From contig NZ_LUUI01000044.1 in NCBI RefSeq assembly GCF_001644015.1, positions 1-64,000 on the forward strand: DNA of 64,000 nt. The letters run 5' to 3'. Shown one piece after another: positions 47,018-55,711 of the stretch; position 1 is the stretch's first letter, and every line of letters begins with the position of its first letter. Below the pieces are notes generated by a model. The model did no database searches. It saw only the letters and a list, made by a program, of their open reading frames with translations, and had not been told where the DNA came from. Both the position numbers and the translations under genes were made by a program. This DNA is from Methylomonas lenta (GTDB taxonomy: Bacteria > Pseudomonadota > Gammaproteobacteria > Methylococcales > Methylomonadaceae).

Positions 47018-47230
47018 TCAGCAACAACGTTTAATGCCATTCCATTTACGCTGGGTCTCATCGGCAAAAAATGCTTTACGGCTCAATGGTCGTTCATCTG
47101 TTTCAGCATGCAGGGCTTGCCAATGGGCCAAATAGCGCTCGTAGGCAGCCTCGCCATTCAGCTTATGCCAAAGTTTTAATAATCGAGTTAAACTAAATCG
47201 GTTGATCAATTGCATGACTTGCTTACTCAT
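47018..47230 (-). CDS. YbdD/YjiX-family small protein
   Basis: Seventy residues with the C-terminal signature of the Sel_put/YbdD-YjiX family: a Glu-Ala-Ala-Tyr-x-x-Tyr centre, LSRKAFFADE, and an end of IKRCC. In enterobacteria these genes usually follow cstA-type peptide/pyruvate transporters; here there is none. ATG 47230 overlaps the PilZ gene's stop by 8 bases, so translation is coupled to a c-di-GMP-type protein. Alternative longer starts (to 47263) lie within that gene. Confidence 0.7.
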   Translation of the reverse strand: MSKQVMQLINRFSLTRLLKLWHKLNGEAAYERYLAHWQALHAETDERPLSRKAFFADETQRKWNGIKRCC

Positions 47231-47591
47231 CTGCAGGATCAGGAGCATATTTAACGCATTCAAACATCAGATTGTCCAATTCTTCTTCAGTGTGGTGCTC
47301 AGCATATTGCAGACCGCATTCATTTTTTTTATGAAAATGTTTAATTCTGCCATGGATGGAAACCGGTACGCCGGATTCCGGTAGGATAATGGATATTCGC
47401 AATTCCGCCTCGTCGATTTCCTGTCCAAAAGGCTGTTTCAGTTTGATTTTGATACCGCTATAACTCATATCAACTACCAGGCCGTCGATGACAATTTCGT
47501 CAGCAGGTGGTGGCGGATCGATAATGATGTGCGCGGCAAGTCCTTCGGGGTTAAATCGGATATGACTACGTTTATCGGCTTCCACTCTCAT
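47223..47591 (-). CDS. PilZ-domain protein
   Basis: A single PilZ domain of 122 residues. The c-di-GMP-binding RxxxR motif is at KRSHIRF (about 7-13), and the (D/N)xSxxG motif is DMSYSG (about 41-46). Both are intact, so c-di-GMP binding is likely. It is a stand-alone adaptor type. The acidic C-terminal tail has no recognised domain. Confidence 0.9.
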   Translation of the reverse strand: MRVEADKRSHIRFNPEGLAAHIIIDPPPPADEIVIDGLVVDMSYSGIKIKLKQPFGQEIDEAELRISIILPESGVPVSIHGRIKHFHKKNECGLQYAEHHTEEELDNLMFECVKYAPDPADE

Positions 47592-47631
47592 GCTCCATAT
47601 TAGGCTTTGCCGTGAGTATAGGCAGAATCGT

Positions 47632-48123
47632 TCAGACGGTAAAATTTATCTGCTGCACGCTGCCCACCTGACCATTTCCATTTAAATAAATACCACTACT
47701 GGCCACTTCACCTAAAGAACGATTATTCTCTTCAGCTTTGAGCTGAAATGGGCTGGTGATATGACCCAGAAAAATAGCGTCAATATTTTTTTCACCCAAG
47801 GCCAGCAATTGTTGCGACCCATCGGCATGGCGTTGCCAGATTCTAAGCTGCTTGTAGATGGAATCGGCTTCATCAATAAATGGGTTGTTATCTTCGTCAT
47901 AGTTGGCCAACTCAGCAAAGCCGTTTCCGGATATAGGCCCAAATAACTCGGAACCATGGTTGATTTTACCGTCCTGATTTTTATCCAGCGCCAGCATGCC
48001 GCTATTGGATTTCAGGGTGGCAATTTTCTCCAAACTACCATTGGCATCGATATCGAATTGATCGGTGCGTTGTTGCTGGTGATACCCGGCCTGCATTTTG
48101 ATGGCTGCGTTGTCGATAATCAT
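47632..48123 (-). CDS. EF-hand-like protein
   Basis: A 163-residue protein with a canonical calcium-loop-like segment DKNQDGKI and a second DxD-rich segment DEDNNPFIDEAD. It resembles the repeat-type segment (SELFGP, GFAELANYD, RIWQRHADG, LGHI) found in many bacterial surface proteins, but lacks a signal peptide and the long repeats. Calcium-binding is inferred. It lies between cyaA and the PilZ gene on the same strand. Confidence 0.7.
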   Translation of the reverse strand: MIIDNAAIKMQAGYHQQQRTDQFDIDANGSLEKIATLKSNSGMLALDKNQDGKINHGSELFGPISGNGFAELANYDEDNNPFIDEADSIYKQLRIWQRHADGSQQLLALGEKNIDAIFLGHITSPFQLKAEENNRSLGEVASSGIYLNGNGQVGSVQQINFTV

Positions 48124-48179
48124 GAACGTGTCCTCACTTCAGAAGCTTCCATGAAGTTATCGACACCTATTTGAGAACG

Positions 48180-50978
48180 TTAAATATTTAATTTTTCTTC
48201 GATTTTTTGTTTGTAATTGAGGTAATGCAGACTTTGCACTTGATCGATATGTTTGACACCCAGTAACTCCAAAGGCACCTCGATTTCGGTGATATGGAAG
48301 GGATAATCTTCATGACCTTGCCTGAAACTCAAAATGTAGTTTTTGACCTCGCGGTAAGAACGGGCATCAACAGTAGAAAATTTACGTTCATTACAATAAA
48401 CGGCCAAGTCTTCATCTCGATCAACCACTATCCTCACACGCAAATCCAGCACCGAATTACCCTGCTTCACTTGCGTTGCATGACAAGACACTACCCCCGA
48501 CGAATTCCTTTGGATTTCATAACATTTAATGAGCAAATTTTCGGGCAACTTGGCTTCAAGCTGTAAGGTTTTGATAAACACACAATAGTGCATCAATATG
48601 TGCTGCGGATTGGCACCACTATGTTGACGCACAAATAACGCACTCTTTTCATCGATGATATAAACAGCGACATGTTTGCTGGTAGCGTGATAAAAAATCT
48701 GCAAGGTATCCGGTAAATTATGTTGGTATAAAAACGGAATATAGGTTTGCTCCAACACAAAATCATCAAAAATAACGGCTGAATACTGGGGTTGGGCACT
48801 GTACAACTCATGTAATAATTGATTATGATTTTCCAAAAAATAAAAACCCAACGCATTGTTTTGCCATTTAAAACAGCAATAACCTGTTGCTGCAGCCACA
48901 AAATAGCGACTGCCATATTGTTGCGGATGTTTAGCAAATCTCTCCAACAATTGAGCAAAGATGGATTCTATTCTTAATTCAATACTGCGCCCTCTTCCGC
49001 GAGTGTAACAAACCACTTGCAAACTTTCTGGCACTAAAGGTTTGATCGTGTTACTAAAGATTTCGCTAAGACAGGCAAAGATACCCTCCAAACCAACATA
49101 TTGCTGCAAGGTCACTTCGCCCCAGCTGGAAACCGACAATTTTTGAATGCCTTGTACAAAACAATATCGGCTTTCCCCATAACTCAAGGGATCAGAGCGT
49201 TCGCTCATCATGAATTGCTGCTGGTTAGCATCAATAGCCAATCCTTCTCCTAGATTCACCATCAGCAATGACGATAACAAGCGATTAGGTTGGGCATAGA
49301 TTTCCAAGCCGGTTTCTTTGGCTGGTAAGTATTTCGATAAAAAAGCATTTAGCTCAGTGATTAACCGACTAAAGTCGCTGTCGGTAATTTTTTGGGTTTT
49401 AGTTTGTAATTGCAGATTAAGATCGCGTCTATACAAACCGTTCACTACCGCCCAACACAACAACTCCAATAAAGTATCGCATTGTTTGATGGCTTGCTCC
49501 GCGCTTTGCGGTGCAGGTGGCATCCTGCCTTCAAACAAACACCAAGTCGACTGAGTATCCGTCAGGGGCAACTCTGCAATGGCCCACACATTTGGTTTGG
49601 CATGCACCATGGTGCGCGTTGTCAGCACTTCGACTTTACCAGGGCGCAAATCCAAAAAAGCCCTTAATTTACGACTTAAAAGTTTTAAATCATGATTTTG
49701 ATCGGGATGGTCTATAGGATCACCGGTGATTTTCAAAATAACCCGCAAGCACTGTTGCAACTGATCACGAATCACAGCGTGCTCAATAGTGGCTTTTTTA
49801 ATATCCCAAAAGTTCTGCTTGGCTAAATTGCTGATTAAATCGTCCGGCCACTGCCAACGACGGGCAATCATACCCATAAAATCATCATGCAGCTGTCGGG
49901 TTTTATTATCCAGTGAGCTGGAGGAAGAACCCATGATTTTGATTTGGAAACATTCCCTGGCCAGATTCAGCCGTTGAACTGAACCTGCTTGACGCAAATA
50001 ATCATCGACTTTGTTGTAAATAAGCAAATAGGGATCGAGCGTATCGACACTAAAATCACCGCGATAAATGGCTTGCTTCATAGACGAACACAACCATTGT
50101 GGACGGGGAAATTCAGTCGCGTAGCTTTCCATTAAAAATAACTTTAATAAGGCCTTGTGCGGCGAACTTAAAGATTTATAAATATGCCAAAGCGTGGCGC
50201 TGACAAATTCAGCTAATGGAATATCCTGCAGGCCGCCGAAATCCAGCACATCAGACTCGGAAATAAAACGATTTTCCAGCAAATGCGCTACATATTGCGG
50301 ATAGTTATTTTCTTGATGCGGCGGTACTAACCACCACATCGGCACTCTCCCAGCAATATAAATCGACGTGCGATAAAACTCTTCCAATAATAGATAATGC
50401 TGCGTCACACCGCTGCTTTCAGCAGACAGCGGCGTATTTTCTCCTTGTCTAAATTGTTCGCTATTCAACAGAAAAAAATGAACCTCGAGTTTTAACGAAG
50501 CCGCCCACTTTTCTATCAATCGAGCTTTTTGTTGTAATTCTTCCAACTCGTCAGCTATCAAACTCGGCTCATGGCACAGCCAAATATCAATATCGCTATC
50601 TTTAGAAAAGGCTATGCTGCCAACGCTGCCCATTAAAAAAATACTCTGTATTGAATAACGCCTGAGGGCTTTTCGTTTATATAAATAGGCTTTCGAAAAC
50701 TGCTTGGCAGTATTGATAGCCTGTTTACTGGGTAGATAGTCCGGAATACCAGCCGGTGTTTCCAAAGACACAAAACCGGGCAGCAATGGATGGTTTTGAT
50801 GAAAAAGCAGCGGCAGGATATACAAAAAATCATGCTGCCTGGGCTGTAAAAAAGCCTGCACTCGCTGAAGACGGCTTTGGTTAAAATGTTTGAAACGTTC
50901 GGCTACCGTATACAGATCTTTTTTACTGATCTCTTCGCCGGGGGCGCCTAAATGGATCGGTGGAAAGCGGGAAGTCAA
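48180..50978 (-). CDS. cyaA: Class I adenylate cyclase
   Basis: Makes cAMP from ATP. The 932-residue product has the class I N-terminal nucleotidyltransferase core (FLMGSVGSIAFSKDSDIDIW, with the DID metal motif), the LPGFVSLETPAGI block before it and the characteristic large C-terminal region. It is 41 bases downstream of the histidine-phosphatase gene, so it may be read from the same transcript as the GTPase block. The length is slightly above the 848 of E. coli CyaA. Confidence 0.9.
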   Translation of the reverse strand: MTSRFPPIHLGAPGEEISKKDLYTVAERFKHFNQSRLQRVQAFLQPRQHDFLYILPLLFHQNHPLLPGFVSLETPAGIPDYLPSKQAINTAKQFSKAYLYKRKALRRYSIQSIFLMGSVGSIAFSKDSDIDIWLCHEPSLIADELEELQQKARLIEKWAASLKLEVHFFLLNSEQFRQGENTPLSAESSGVTQHYLLLEEFYRTSIYIAGRVPMWWLVPPHQENNYPQYVAHLLENRFISESDVLDFGGLQDIPLAEFVSATLWHIYKSLSSPHKALLKLFLMESYATEFPRPQWLCSSMKQAIYRGDFSVDTLDPYLLIYNKVDDYLRQAGSVQRLNLARECFQIKIMGSSSSSLDNKTRQLHDDFMGMIARRWQWPDDLISNLAKQNFWDIKKATIEHAVIRDQLQQCLRVILKITGDPIDHPDQNHDLKLLSRKLRAFLDLRPGKVEVLTTRTMVHAKPNVWAIAELPLTDTQSTWCLFEGRMPPAPQSAEQAIKQCDTLLELLCWAVVNGLYRRDLNLQLQTKTQKITDSDFSRLITELNAFLSKYLPAKETGLEIYAQPNRLLSSLLMVNLGEGLAIDANQQQFMMSERSDPLSYGESRYCFVQGIQKLSVSSWGEVTLQQYVGLEGIFACLSEIFSNTIKPLVPESLQVVCYTRGRGRSIELRIESIFAQLLERFAKHPQQYGSRYFVAAATGYCCFKWQNNALGFYFLENHNQLLHELYSAQPQYSAVIFDDFVLEQTYIPFLYQHNLPDTLQIFYHATSKHVAVYIIDEKSALFVRQHSGANPQHILMHYCVFIKTLQLEAKLPENLLIKCYEIQRNSSGVVSCHATQVKQGNSVLDLRVRIVVDRDEDLAVYCNERKFSTVDARSYREVKNYILSFRQGHEDYPFHITEIEVPLELLGVKHIDQVQSLHYLNYKQKIEEKLNI

Positions 50979-51019
50979 AGTCTATCCTGAGAAATGAAGG
51001 CTTGGGTCAGTATAGAAAA

Positions 51020-51631
51020 TCAAACAGGCTTATGGAAGTTTAGTTGCACGAATCTGCCGACTTCATCATCAAAACAACTAAATCTGCTTAAACAAGCGTG
51101 TGGCACGTCGATCTGGAAACTCTGCTGGGGTGTAATGCCCAGCAATTGTGAGAACAGCAGCCGAATGACACCCGCATGGGTGATGACCAACACATGCTGT
51201 CCGGCGTATTGAGTTATAAGGCTATCCCAAGCTTGTTGAATTCTTTCGGCGAAGTGCGCATAACTTTCGGCATTGGGCGGTGTAAAACCCGCTGGATCGA
51301 GATAAAACTTATTTAGCGCATTCGGTGCATGCCGGCTAATCTGCTCTGCCGTATGACCTTCCCAATCACCAAAATCAATTTCCATCCAATTCGGCTGGTT
51401 CACCCATGGCAGCTGGTGCTCCTGCGCCCAGGCAGCCGCAAAAGAGGCGCAGCGACGCAAGGGAGAACTTATCACTGCTTGCCAATGCCGACCTTGGCAC
51501 TGTTGATACATTTGCTGCCAGCCCTGTTCGGTCAAGGGATCATCTGTCACGCCGCGAAAACAGTTTTCGCCCAGCACTTCGCCATGCCGAAGAAAATCAA
51601 CAATGGTAGGCTGTAACTTGGATTCCGGCAT
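51020..51631 (-). CDS. Histidine phosphatase family protein (CobC-like)
   Basis: A phosphoglycerate-mutase-fold phosphatase with the catalytic LRHGE motif near residues 14-18, the SSPLRRC block, the IDFGDWEG acid-base segment and the ITHAGVIR histidine. The short CobC/GpmB-like size (203 residues) fits alpha-ribazole-5-phosphate phosphatase, the last step of cobalamin assembly, but other phosphate esters are possible. cobO is 24 kb away. It follows the SBP-like gene by 12 bases. Confidence 0.8.
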   Translation of the reverse strand: MPESKLQPTIVDFLRHGEVLGENCFRGVTDDPLTEQGWQQMYQQCQGRHWQAVISSPLRRCASFAAAWAQEHQLPWVNQPNWMEIDFGDWEGHTAEQISRHAPNALNKFYLDPAGFTPPNAESYAHFAERIQQAWDSLITQYAGQHVLVITHAGVIRLLFSQLLGITPQQSFQIDVPHACLSRFSCFDDEVGRFVQLNFHKPV

Positions 51632-51643
51632 AGCTTGCTTAAC

Positions 51644-52390
51644 TCAAGTATTCAAAGTGTCCATCAAGTCGATCATAAATTCCATTTCTTCGTCAGCCAC
51701 TTTTTGCCAGGTATTGAATCCCAGGCTTTTTAGTACACCGCTGCCTTTTTCATCGTTGGCCATATCAACCAGCAGTTGCTGAATAGCCGCGCGCTTATCC
51801 TGTAGCTTTGGTCCTATCATCAAGGCGTGGTGAATAACGCTGATCTGACTTCTGACTAACACCTTAAGCTGACTTTTAATCATGGCCGATAAATCGTCGT
51901 AAGCTTCGGCCAGAAAAATACCGACATCCGCTTGGTTTTTCAATAAATACTTAGCAACCAACACATAATTATCAGCCATCACTGGCATGATGTTGCTGCT
52001 ATCCAGGTCACCAGGCTCCAGCATGATCATACCCATCAGGCGCACATCCGGATCTTCGGTATAAGCCACCCGGATTCCTGGATTTAAATCGGCAACATCA
52101 TCGTAAGGACTATCGGCACTAACTACGATTAAGGCCTCATCAGCGGCACCTTCAGCTTTGACTAAAGGCAGGAAGGCTTTTTCCCTGACCAGCATCGCAG
52201 CATCAAATGGGTTGGCATAAATCAAATCGATTTTATCGGCTTGTATGGCCGCGCGCTGGCTGTGAAAGTCATTGTACATTTCCAGATGAATGGCCAAATC
52301 GGTTTGTTTTTGCAACCAGGTATTAAAGATATACCAGCCAGACAAATGGTCCGGGGTAAAGTCCGGGCTCACAGTAAATTGATATGACAT
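51644..52390 (-). CDS. PhnD-like substrate-binding protein lacking a signal peptide
   Basis: The sequence has the type II periplasmic-binding-protein pattern of phosphonate/phosphite/phosphate binding proteins (PhnD-like): SPDFTPDHLS at the start, then DLIYANPFDAAML and an extended C-terminal half. But the start, fixed by GAGG 7 bases before ATG 52390, gives a mature-looking N-terminus without any export signal or anchor. It is therefore predicted to be cytoplasmic and to serve as a ligand sensor, not a transporter part. It ends the seven-gene GTPase block. No permease or ATPase is nearby. Confidence 0.75.
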   Translation of the reverse strand: MSYQFTVSPDFTPDHLSGWYIFNTWLQKQTDLAIHLEMYNDFHSQRAAIQADKIDLIYANPFDAAMLVREKAFLPLVKAEGAADEALIVVSADSPYDDVADLNPGIRVAYTEDPDVRLMGMIMLEPGDLDSSNIMPVMADNYVLVAKYLLKNQADVGIFLAEAYDDLSAMIKSQLKVLVRSQISVIHHALMIGPKLQDKRAAIQQLLVDMANDEKGSGVLKSLGFNTWQKVADEEMEFMIDLMDTLNT

Positions 52391-52401
52391 AAACGGCCTC
52401 T

Positions 52402-52878
52402 CTAAAAAAGCGTCGGATAAAGTTTGCTGCACTCATCAACTTTAGTGCGAGAAGGTTTACGTCTAACCGATGTATAACCTACCACCTGGCCTCCTCTAAC
52501 ATTAGGGATTACGGTAGCTTTGACCCAGTAAAACCCACCATCTTTACGCAAGTTTTTTACAAACCCTTGCCATTTTTTTCCAAGCGCAACGGTATCCCAC
52601 AAATCCTTGAAGGCAGCTGGCGGCATATCCGGATGCCTGAGTATGGAATGCGGTGCGCCGATCAATTCATCCTCAGCATAAGCCGACATTTCCACAAAGG
52701 AGCGGTTGACGTGGGTAATAATGCCTTCTGGCGAGGTGGTGGAAACAATCAGTTTGCCATCCGGATAAGGCGTTTCGATTTCCGTATAGAGTATTTTGCG
52801 TTTGATTGAACCGTATAATTGTAAGCTGACTTCCCGATAGTCGCCGACTATATCTTCTGCTTTCATATCTGCAATCAT
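52402..52878 (-). CDS. PAS-domain protein, Aer-like
   Basis: A single PAS domain (about 40-145) with the Aer-like pattern ILRHPDMPPAAFKDLWDTV and GKKWQGFVKNLRKDGGFYW. The protein (158 residues) has no kinase, methyl-accepting or other output domain. A flavin or other cofactor is likely by family resemblance. GGGAG lies before ATG 52878. It sits between the roadblock gene and the SBP-like gene in the block. It may feed a redox or ligand signal to the GTPase. Confidence 0.85.
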   Translation of the reverse strand: MIADMKAEDIVGDYREVSLQLYGSIKRKILYTEIETPYPDGKLIVSTTSPEGIITHVNRSFVEMSAYAEDELIGAPHSILRHPDMPPAAFKDLWDTVALGKKWQGFVKNLRKDGGFYWVKATVIPNVRGGQVVGYTSVRRKPSRTKVDECSKLYPTLF

Positions 52879-52902
52879 AATCTACTCCCGGTATCGCTTG
52901 CG

Positions 52903-53265
52903 TTAAAGCATGTCGGCAATGCTTTCCGCCGCTCTTTTCACATCCAGAAAAATCAAGCCTAGTTTGGCGTTAGGTTTTGCCAGCACTGTCAATACGGCTT
53001 CCTCGCCAGCGTAAGTCATTAATACGTAGCCATGTCGACCCTTGATTAACACCTGCTCCAGATTGCCTCGATTCAATTCCTGCGCGGTTCTATCGCCCAA
53101 CGATAACATCGCGGCACTCATCGCACCCACCCGGTCTTCATCCATCCCAGACGGTAATACAGCAGCCATCATCAAGCCATCGGTGGAAATTACCCCCGAA
53201 GCTTCAATATCCGCAGAAGTACCGTTGAGCTCAGTTAAAACGGAGGTCAGCAATTCAGCTTTCAT
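52903..53265 (-). CDS. Roadblock/LC7-domain protein (MglB-like)
   Basis: A 120-residue roadblock/LC7 fold: a first helix LLTSVLTELNG, a strand pair IEASGVISTDGLMMAA, then the central helix with MSAAMLSLGDRTAQELNRG and the final beta strands. Proteins of this kind (MglB) act as GTPase-activating or scaffold partners of Ras-like small GTPases. It lies 48 bases from the previous gene in a unit that contains such a GTPase. Confidence 0.88.
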   Translation of the reverse strand: MKAELLTSVLTELNGTSADIEASGVISTDGLMMAAVLPSGMDEDRVGAMSAAMLSLGDRTAQELNRGNLEQVLIKGRHGYVLMTYAGEEAVLTVLAKPNAKLGLIFLDVKRAAESIADML

Positions 53266-53313
53266 AATGTATTTCCTCTACTTAAAGTAAGATCGAATTA
53301 ATCAGATCCAAGA

Positions 53314-53982
53314 TTATTCACCCTGTTTAGGGGAGTCCTTTTTTGCGTAACGTATACTTAAAGCCCAAATTAAAGTTACAAATTCGGCTTGATTGAAATG
53401 TGGAATACCGGCAATAGCAATAACAAAATGGTGATTCCCGATAAACAACGGCCAAAAACCAATCTGGCTACAACCAAATACATCTACAATGGCCCAGGCA
53501 TGACTTGCGATCCCCATATTGCTGATCAATAAGCCAGATCGTCGCTGATGCACTGTGGCCAAATCGGCACTCAATGCCGATAACTCTTCGGCCACTTCAT
53601 GGGTAAAACCACTACAAGCCAAATACAAACCTTGCTCATCGGCCAGCAATACTTTGCCAGTTTCGGAAATCTGACCCAATAAATCCGGTAGTAATATTTC
53701 GAGGGCCGTCTGTGGAGCGGACAAAACTTCATCGACACCCTGCACCCAGCCAAGCTGCTGGCAATGATGAAGTAACTCCAACACTTTGGCTTCATCATCA
53801 GTTTCTGCTAAGCGACAAAGCTCTTCCAGTGTTAATGCTGGGGTTTGTGGCTGTTGCAATAGGCGTTGCAAAAATCGTCCGGGTTTGTTGGTTTGTGGTG
53901 TAGAAATGGCCTGATAAGCTCCAGCAGGGGTTGGGTATAAATATAAGCCGGGTTTTAGTTTTAATTCGCTCATGTCACTCAC
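53314..53982 (-). CDS. Divergent roadblock-like protein with N-terminal extension
   Basis: A 222-residue protein of two parts. The first 90 residues include a predicted helical part (LEELCRLAETDDEAKVLELLHHC). From about 90 on, VLLADEQGLYLACSGF and the helix THEVAEELSALSADLATVHQRR resemble the central strand-helix of a roadblock/LC7 fold. It overlaps the GTPase gene by 8 bases. I infer a second partner or regulator of the GTPase; similarity is weak. Confidence 0.6.
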   Translation of the reverse strand: MSDMSELKLKPGLYLYPTPAGAYQAISTPQTNKPGRFLQRLLQQPQTPALTLEELCRLAETDDEAKVLELLHHCQQLGWVQGVDEVLSAPQTALEILLPDLLGQISETGKVLLADEQGLYLACSGFTHEVAEELSALSADLATVHQRRSGLLISNMGIASHAWAIVDVFGCSQIGFWPLFIGNHHFVIAIAGIPHFNQAEFVTLIWALSIRYAKKDSPKQGE

Positions 53983-54514
53983 CTACTAAACCTGGATCAA
54001 GGGAATACAACAAAGACTGTACTAACAACGACACATCATTGTGCTCCCTGGCATCCACAGAAAACACAGGCGGCTTAAGCCCCAAGGTTTGTAACTGTTG
54101 ATGGTATTCTGTGATACTGGGTTTGCTACTAACATCCATTTGCGTCACACCAATGGCAACAGCGGTGTTGGCTATAAATTTGTCAAAGGCTTCCAGAAAA
54201 AATCGCATATCCTGAAAAGGATCGGCTCGGGTGTTATCCAGTAATAACACCAGTCCAATACCGCCATTGGTTAAAATATCCCACATAAAATCAAACCGCT
54301 CCTGTCCGGGAGTACCGTAAAGATGAATTTTTTCACCACCTTCAAGATTCATCACCCCATAGTCCATGGCTACCGTGGTGGACGACTTGCGATTTTTGGT
54401 CATATCACTGGCTGCCGCATCAGTTTTAACCGGTGGCGCATCGCTGATACTACTGATTGCTGTGGTTTTCCCGGCACCTACCGGTCCGGTAAAAATGATT
54501 TTGTATTGACTCAT
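53975..54514 (-). CDS. Small Ras-like GTPase (MglA/Arf-type)
   Basis: GTP-binding motifs are clear: P-loop GPVGAGKTT (10-18), the G3 region YGTPGQERF and G4 VTQMD (Asp binding guanine). The 179 residues fit the MglA/Arf-like group that pairs with roadblock proteins. The Gly-Gln of the G3 motif (PGQE) is intact, which favours nucleotide hydrolysis when a partner helps. GGAGTGCC precedes the ATG. It is central in the block. Confidence 0.88.
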   Translation of the reverse strand: MSQYKIIFTGPVGAGKTTAISSISDAPPVKTDAAASDMTKNRKSSTTVAMDYGVMNLEGGEKIHLYGTPGQERFDFMWDILTNGGIGLVLLLDNTRADPFQDMRFFLEAFDKFIANTAVAIGVTQMDVSSKPSITEYHQQLQTLGLKPPVFSVDAREHNDVSLLVQSLLYSLDPGLVGE

Positions 54515-54529
54515 GGCACTCCTTAACCG

Positions 54530-55711
54530 CTAGTCGCCGCGCAATTTATTGAGAATTTTGCTAAACAAGTTTTGCTTTTTACTGGGTTTTGGCACTTCAG
54601 GCACTACCATAAAATCTGCGCTGCGCTGACATTGTCCTAAAATGTCCAAGCTATTGCAGGCGCTAATAAATGCAAACACATATTGAGGCTTTATGTTTAA
54701 CAGATTGGCGAGTTGTAAAGGGGTTCTAGGATCTTTTAGTAATAATGCGGCAATCCGCATAGCATCCGGAGTGAGTAGTAGACGGGTAAAATTAGGCCAA
54801 TGTTTCAGGTATACCGCTTGCTGCAAGTTTATAGAAGCTGGAAAACGCCCCTTAGAGGTCCAAATGGTCAGTTTCCAGATAAAAACATCTATATCCTGAA
54901 ATTTATCCGCTGCTAAGCCAATTTTACTTATCGCAGCATCGACGGCCAGCAGACTAATTTTGCCTGCAAATGTATGGTTCTGTTCTATTCCGGCAAATAC
55001 CCTTAATTGCTTGTCATCTGCATCCAACCAGATCTGACGGGTATCCGGAAATATTAGTATAGGCTTCCAAATAGAATTCAGCTGCTGAGTTTTACCTTGG
55101 TGACAAGCTACTTTGAAAGCTGACAACACATAACCCAGTAAATGACTTTTGGCATCAAAACTGGCACGTTGCAGTTGTTCGGGATCGCTGAAGTCTATAT
55201 CGGATAAGGTGCCCAAAAATGCTGTATACCCTCCCTCATTATTTGCAAAGGTCTTACGTGATTTTGTGGCTTTTGGTGATGGATTTGCCGTATCAGTATT
55301 TTCTTGTGGGATAGCATCCTGGATTGCTGCGGGTGATACTCCTAAAGTTGTCACAGGTTGTTCAGGTTCTATGAGCTGTTTAGGTTTTTTGCTACTAACA
55401 ATCTTGCTCAAAACAGCTGTCAATTGCTCAGCGTTTACTGGTTTTTGCACAAAATAGGTATTTTCTATTTTCAAAAATTCCAAGGACAATAAAAGAATCG
55501 GTCTTTCCGGCGTTTGCTGACGTCTGGTTTGCAGGATTTCGCCCGCAGTGGCAAAGTCCGCATCGATAATATCGATTTCAGCATCTGCTTCTGGAACCAC
55601 TTCTGCAATACCACGGCAAGGACCTTTCAAATACAGTTCCATAGTTTTATGACTACGCGGATCCATACCGTACAAGGCCACCTTGATGGACACAAGACCT
55701 TGTCTTTTCAT
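54530..55711 (-). CDS. Receiver-like protein with C-terminal winged-helix-like segment
   Basis: The first 105 residues resemble a response-regulator receiver: the acidic pair in IIDAD (Asp50, Asp52), Ser76 and Lys90-Pro91 in FVQKPVN sit in the expected spacing, but the extra acidic residues of the phosphorylation pocket are not obvious, so phosphorylation is uncertain. Residues 105-310 are unrecognised; 313-358 (LTPDAMRIAALL through LDIL) look like a helical winged-helix-type segment. It overlaps the previous gene by four bases (ATGA). Confidence 0.55.
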   Translation of the reverse strand: MKRQGLVSIKVALYGMDPRSHKTMELYLKGPCRGIAEVVPEADAEIDIIDADFATAGEILQTRRQQTPERPILLLSLEFLKIENTYFVQKPVNAEQLTAVLSKIVSSKKPKQLIEPEQPVTTLGVSPAAIQDAIPQENTDTANPSPKATKSRKTFANNEGGYTAFLGTLSDIDFSDPEQLQRASFDAKSHLLGYVLSAFKVACHQGKTQQLNSIWKPILIFPDTRQIWLDADDKQLRVFAGIEQNHTFAGKISLLAVDAAISKIGLAADKFQDIDVFIWKLTIWTSKGRFPASINLQQAVYLKHWPNFTRLLLTPDAMRIAALLLKDPRTPLQLANLLNIKPQYVFAFISACNSLDILGQCQRSADFMVVPEVPKPSKKQNLFSKILNKLRGD

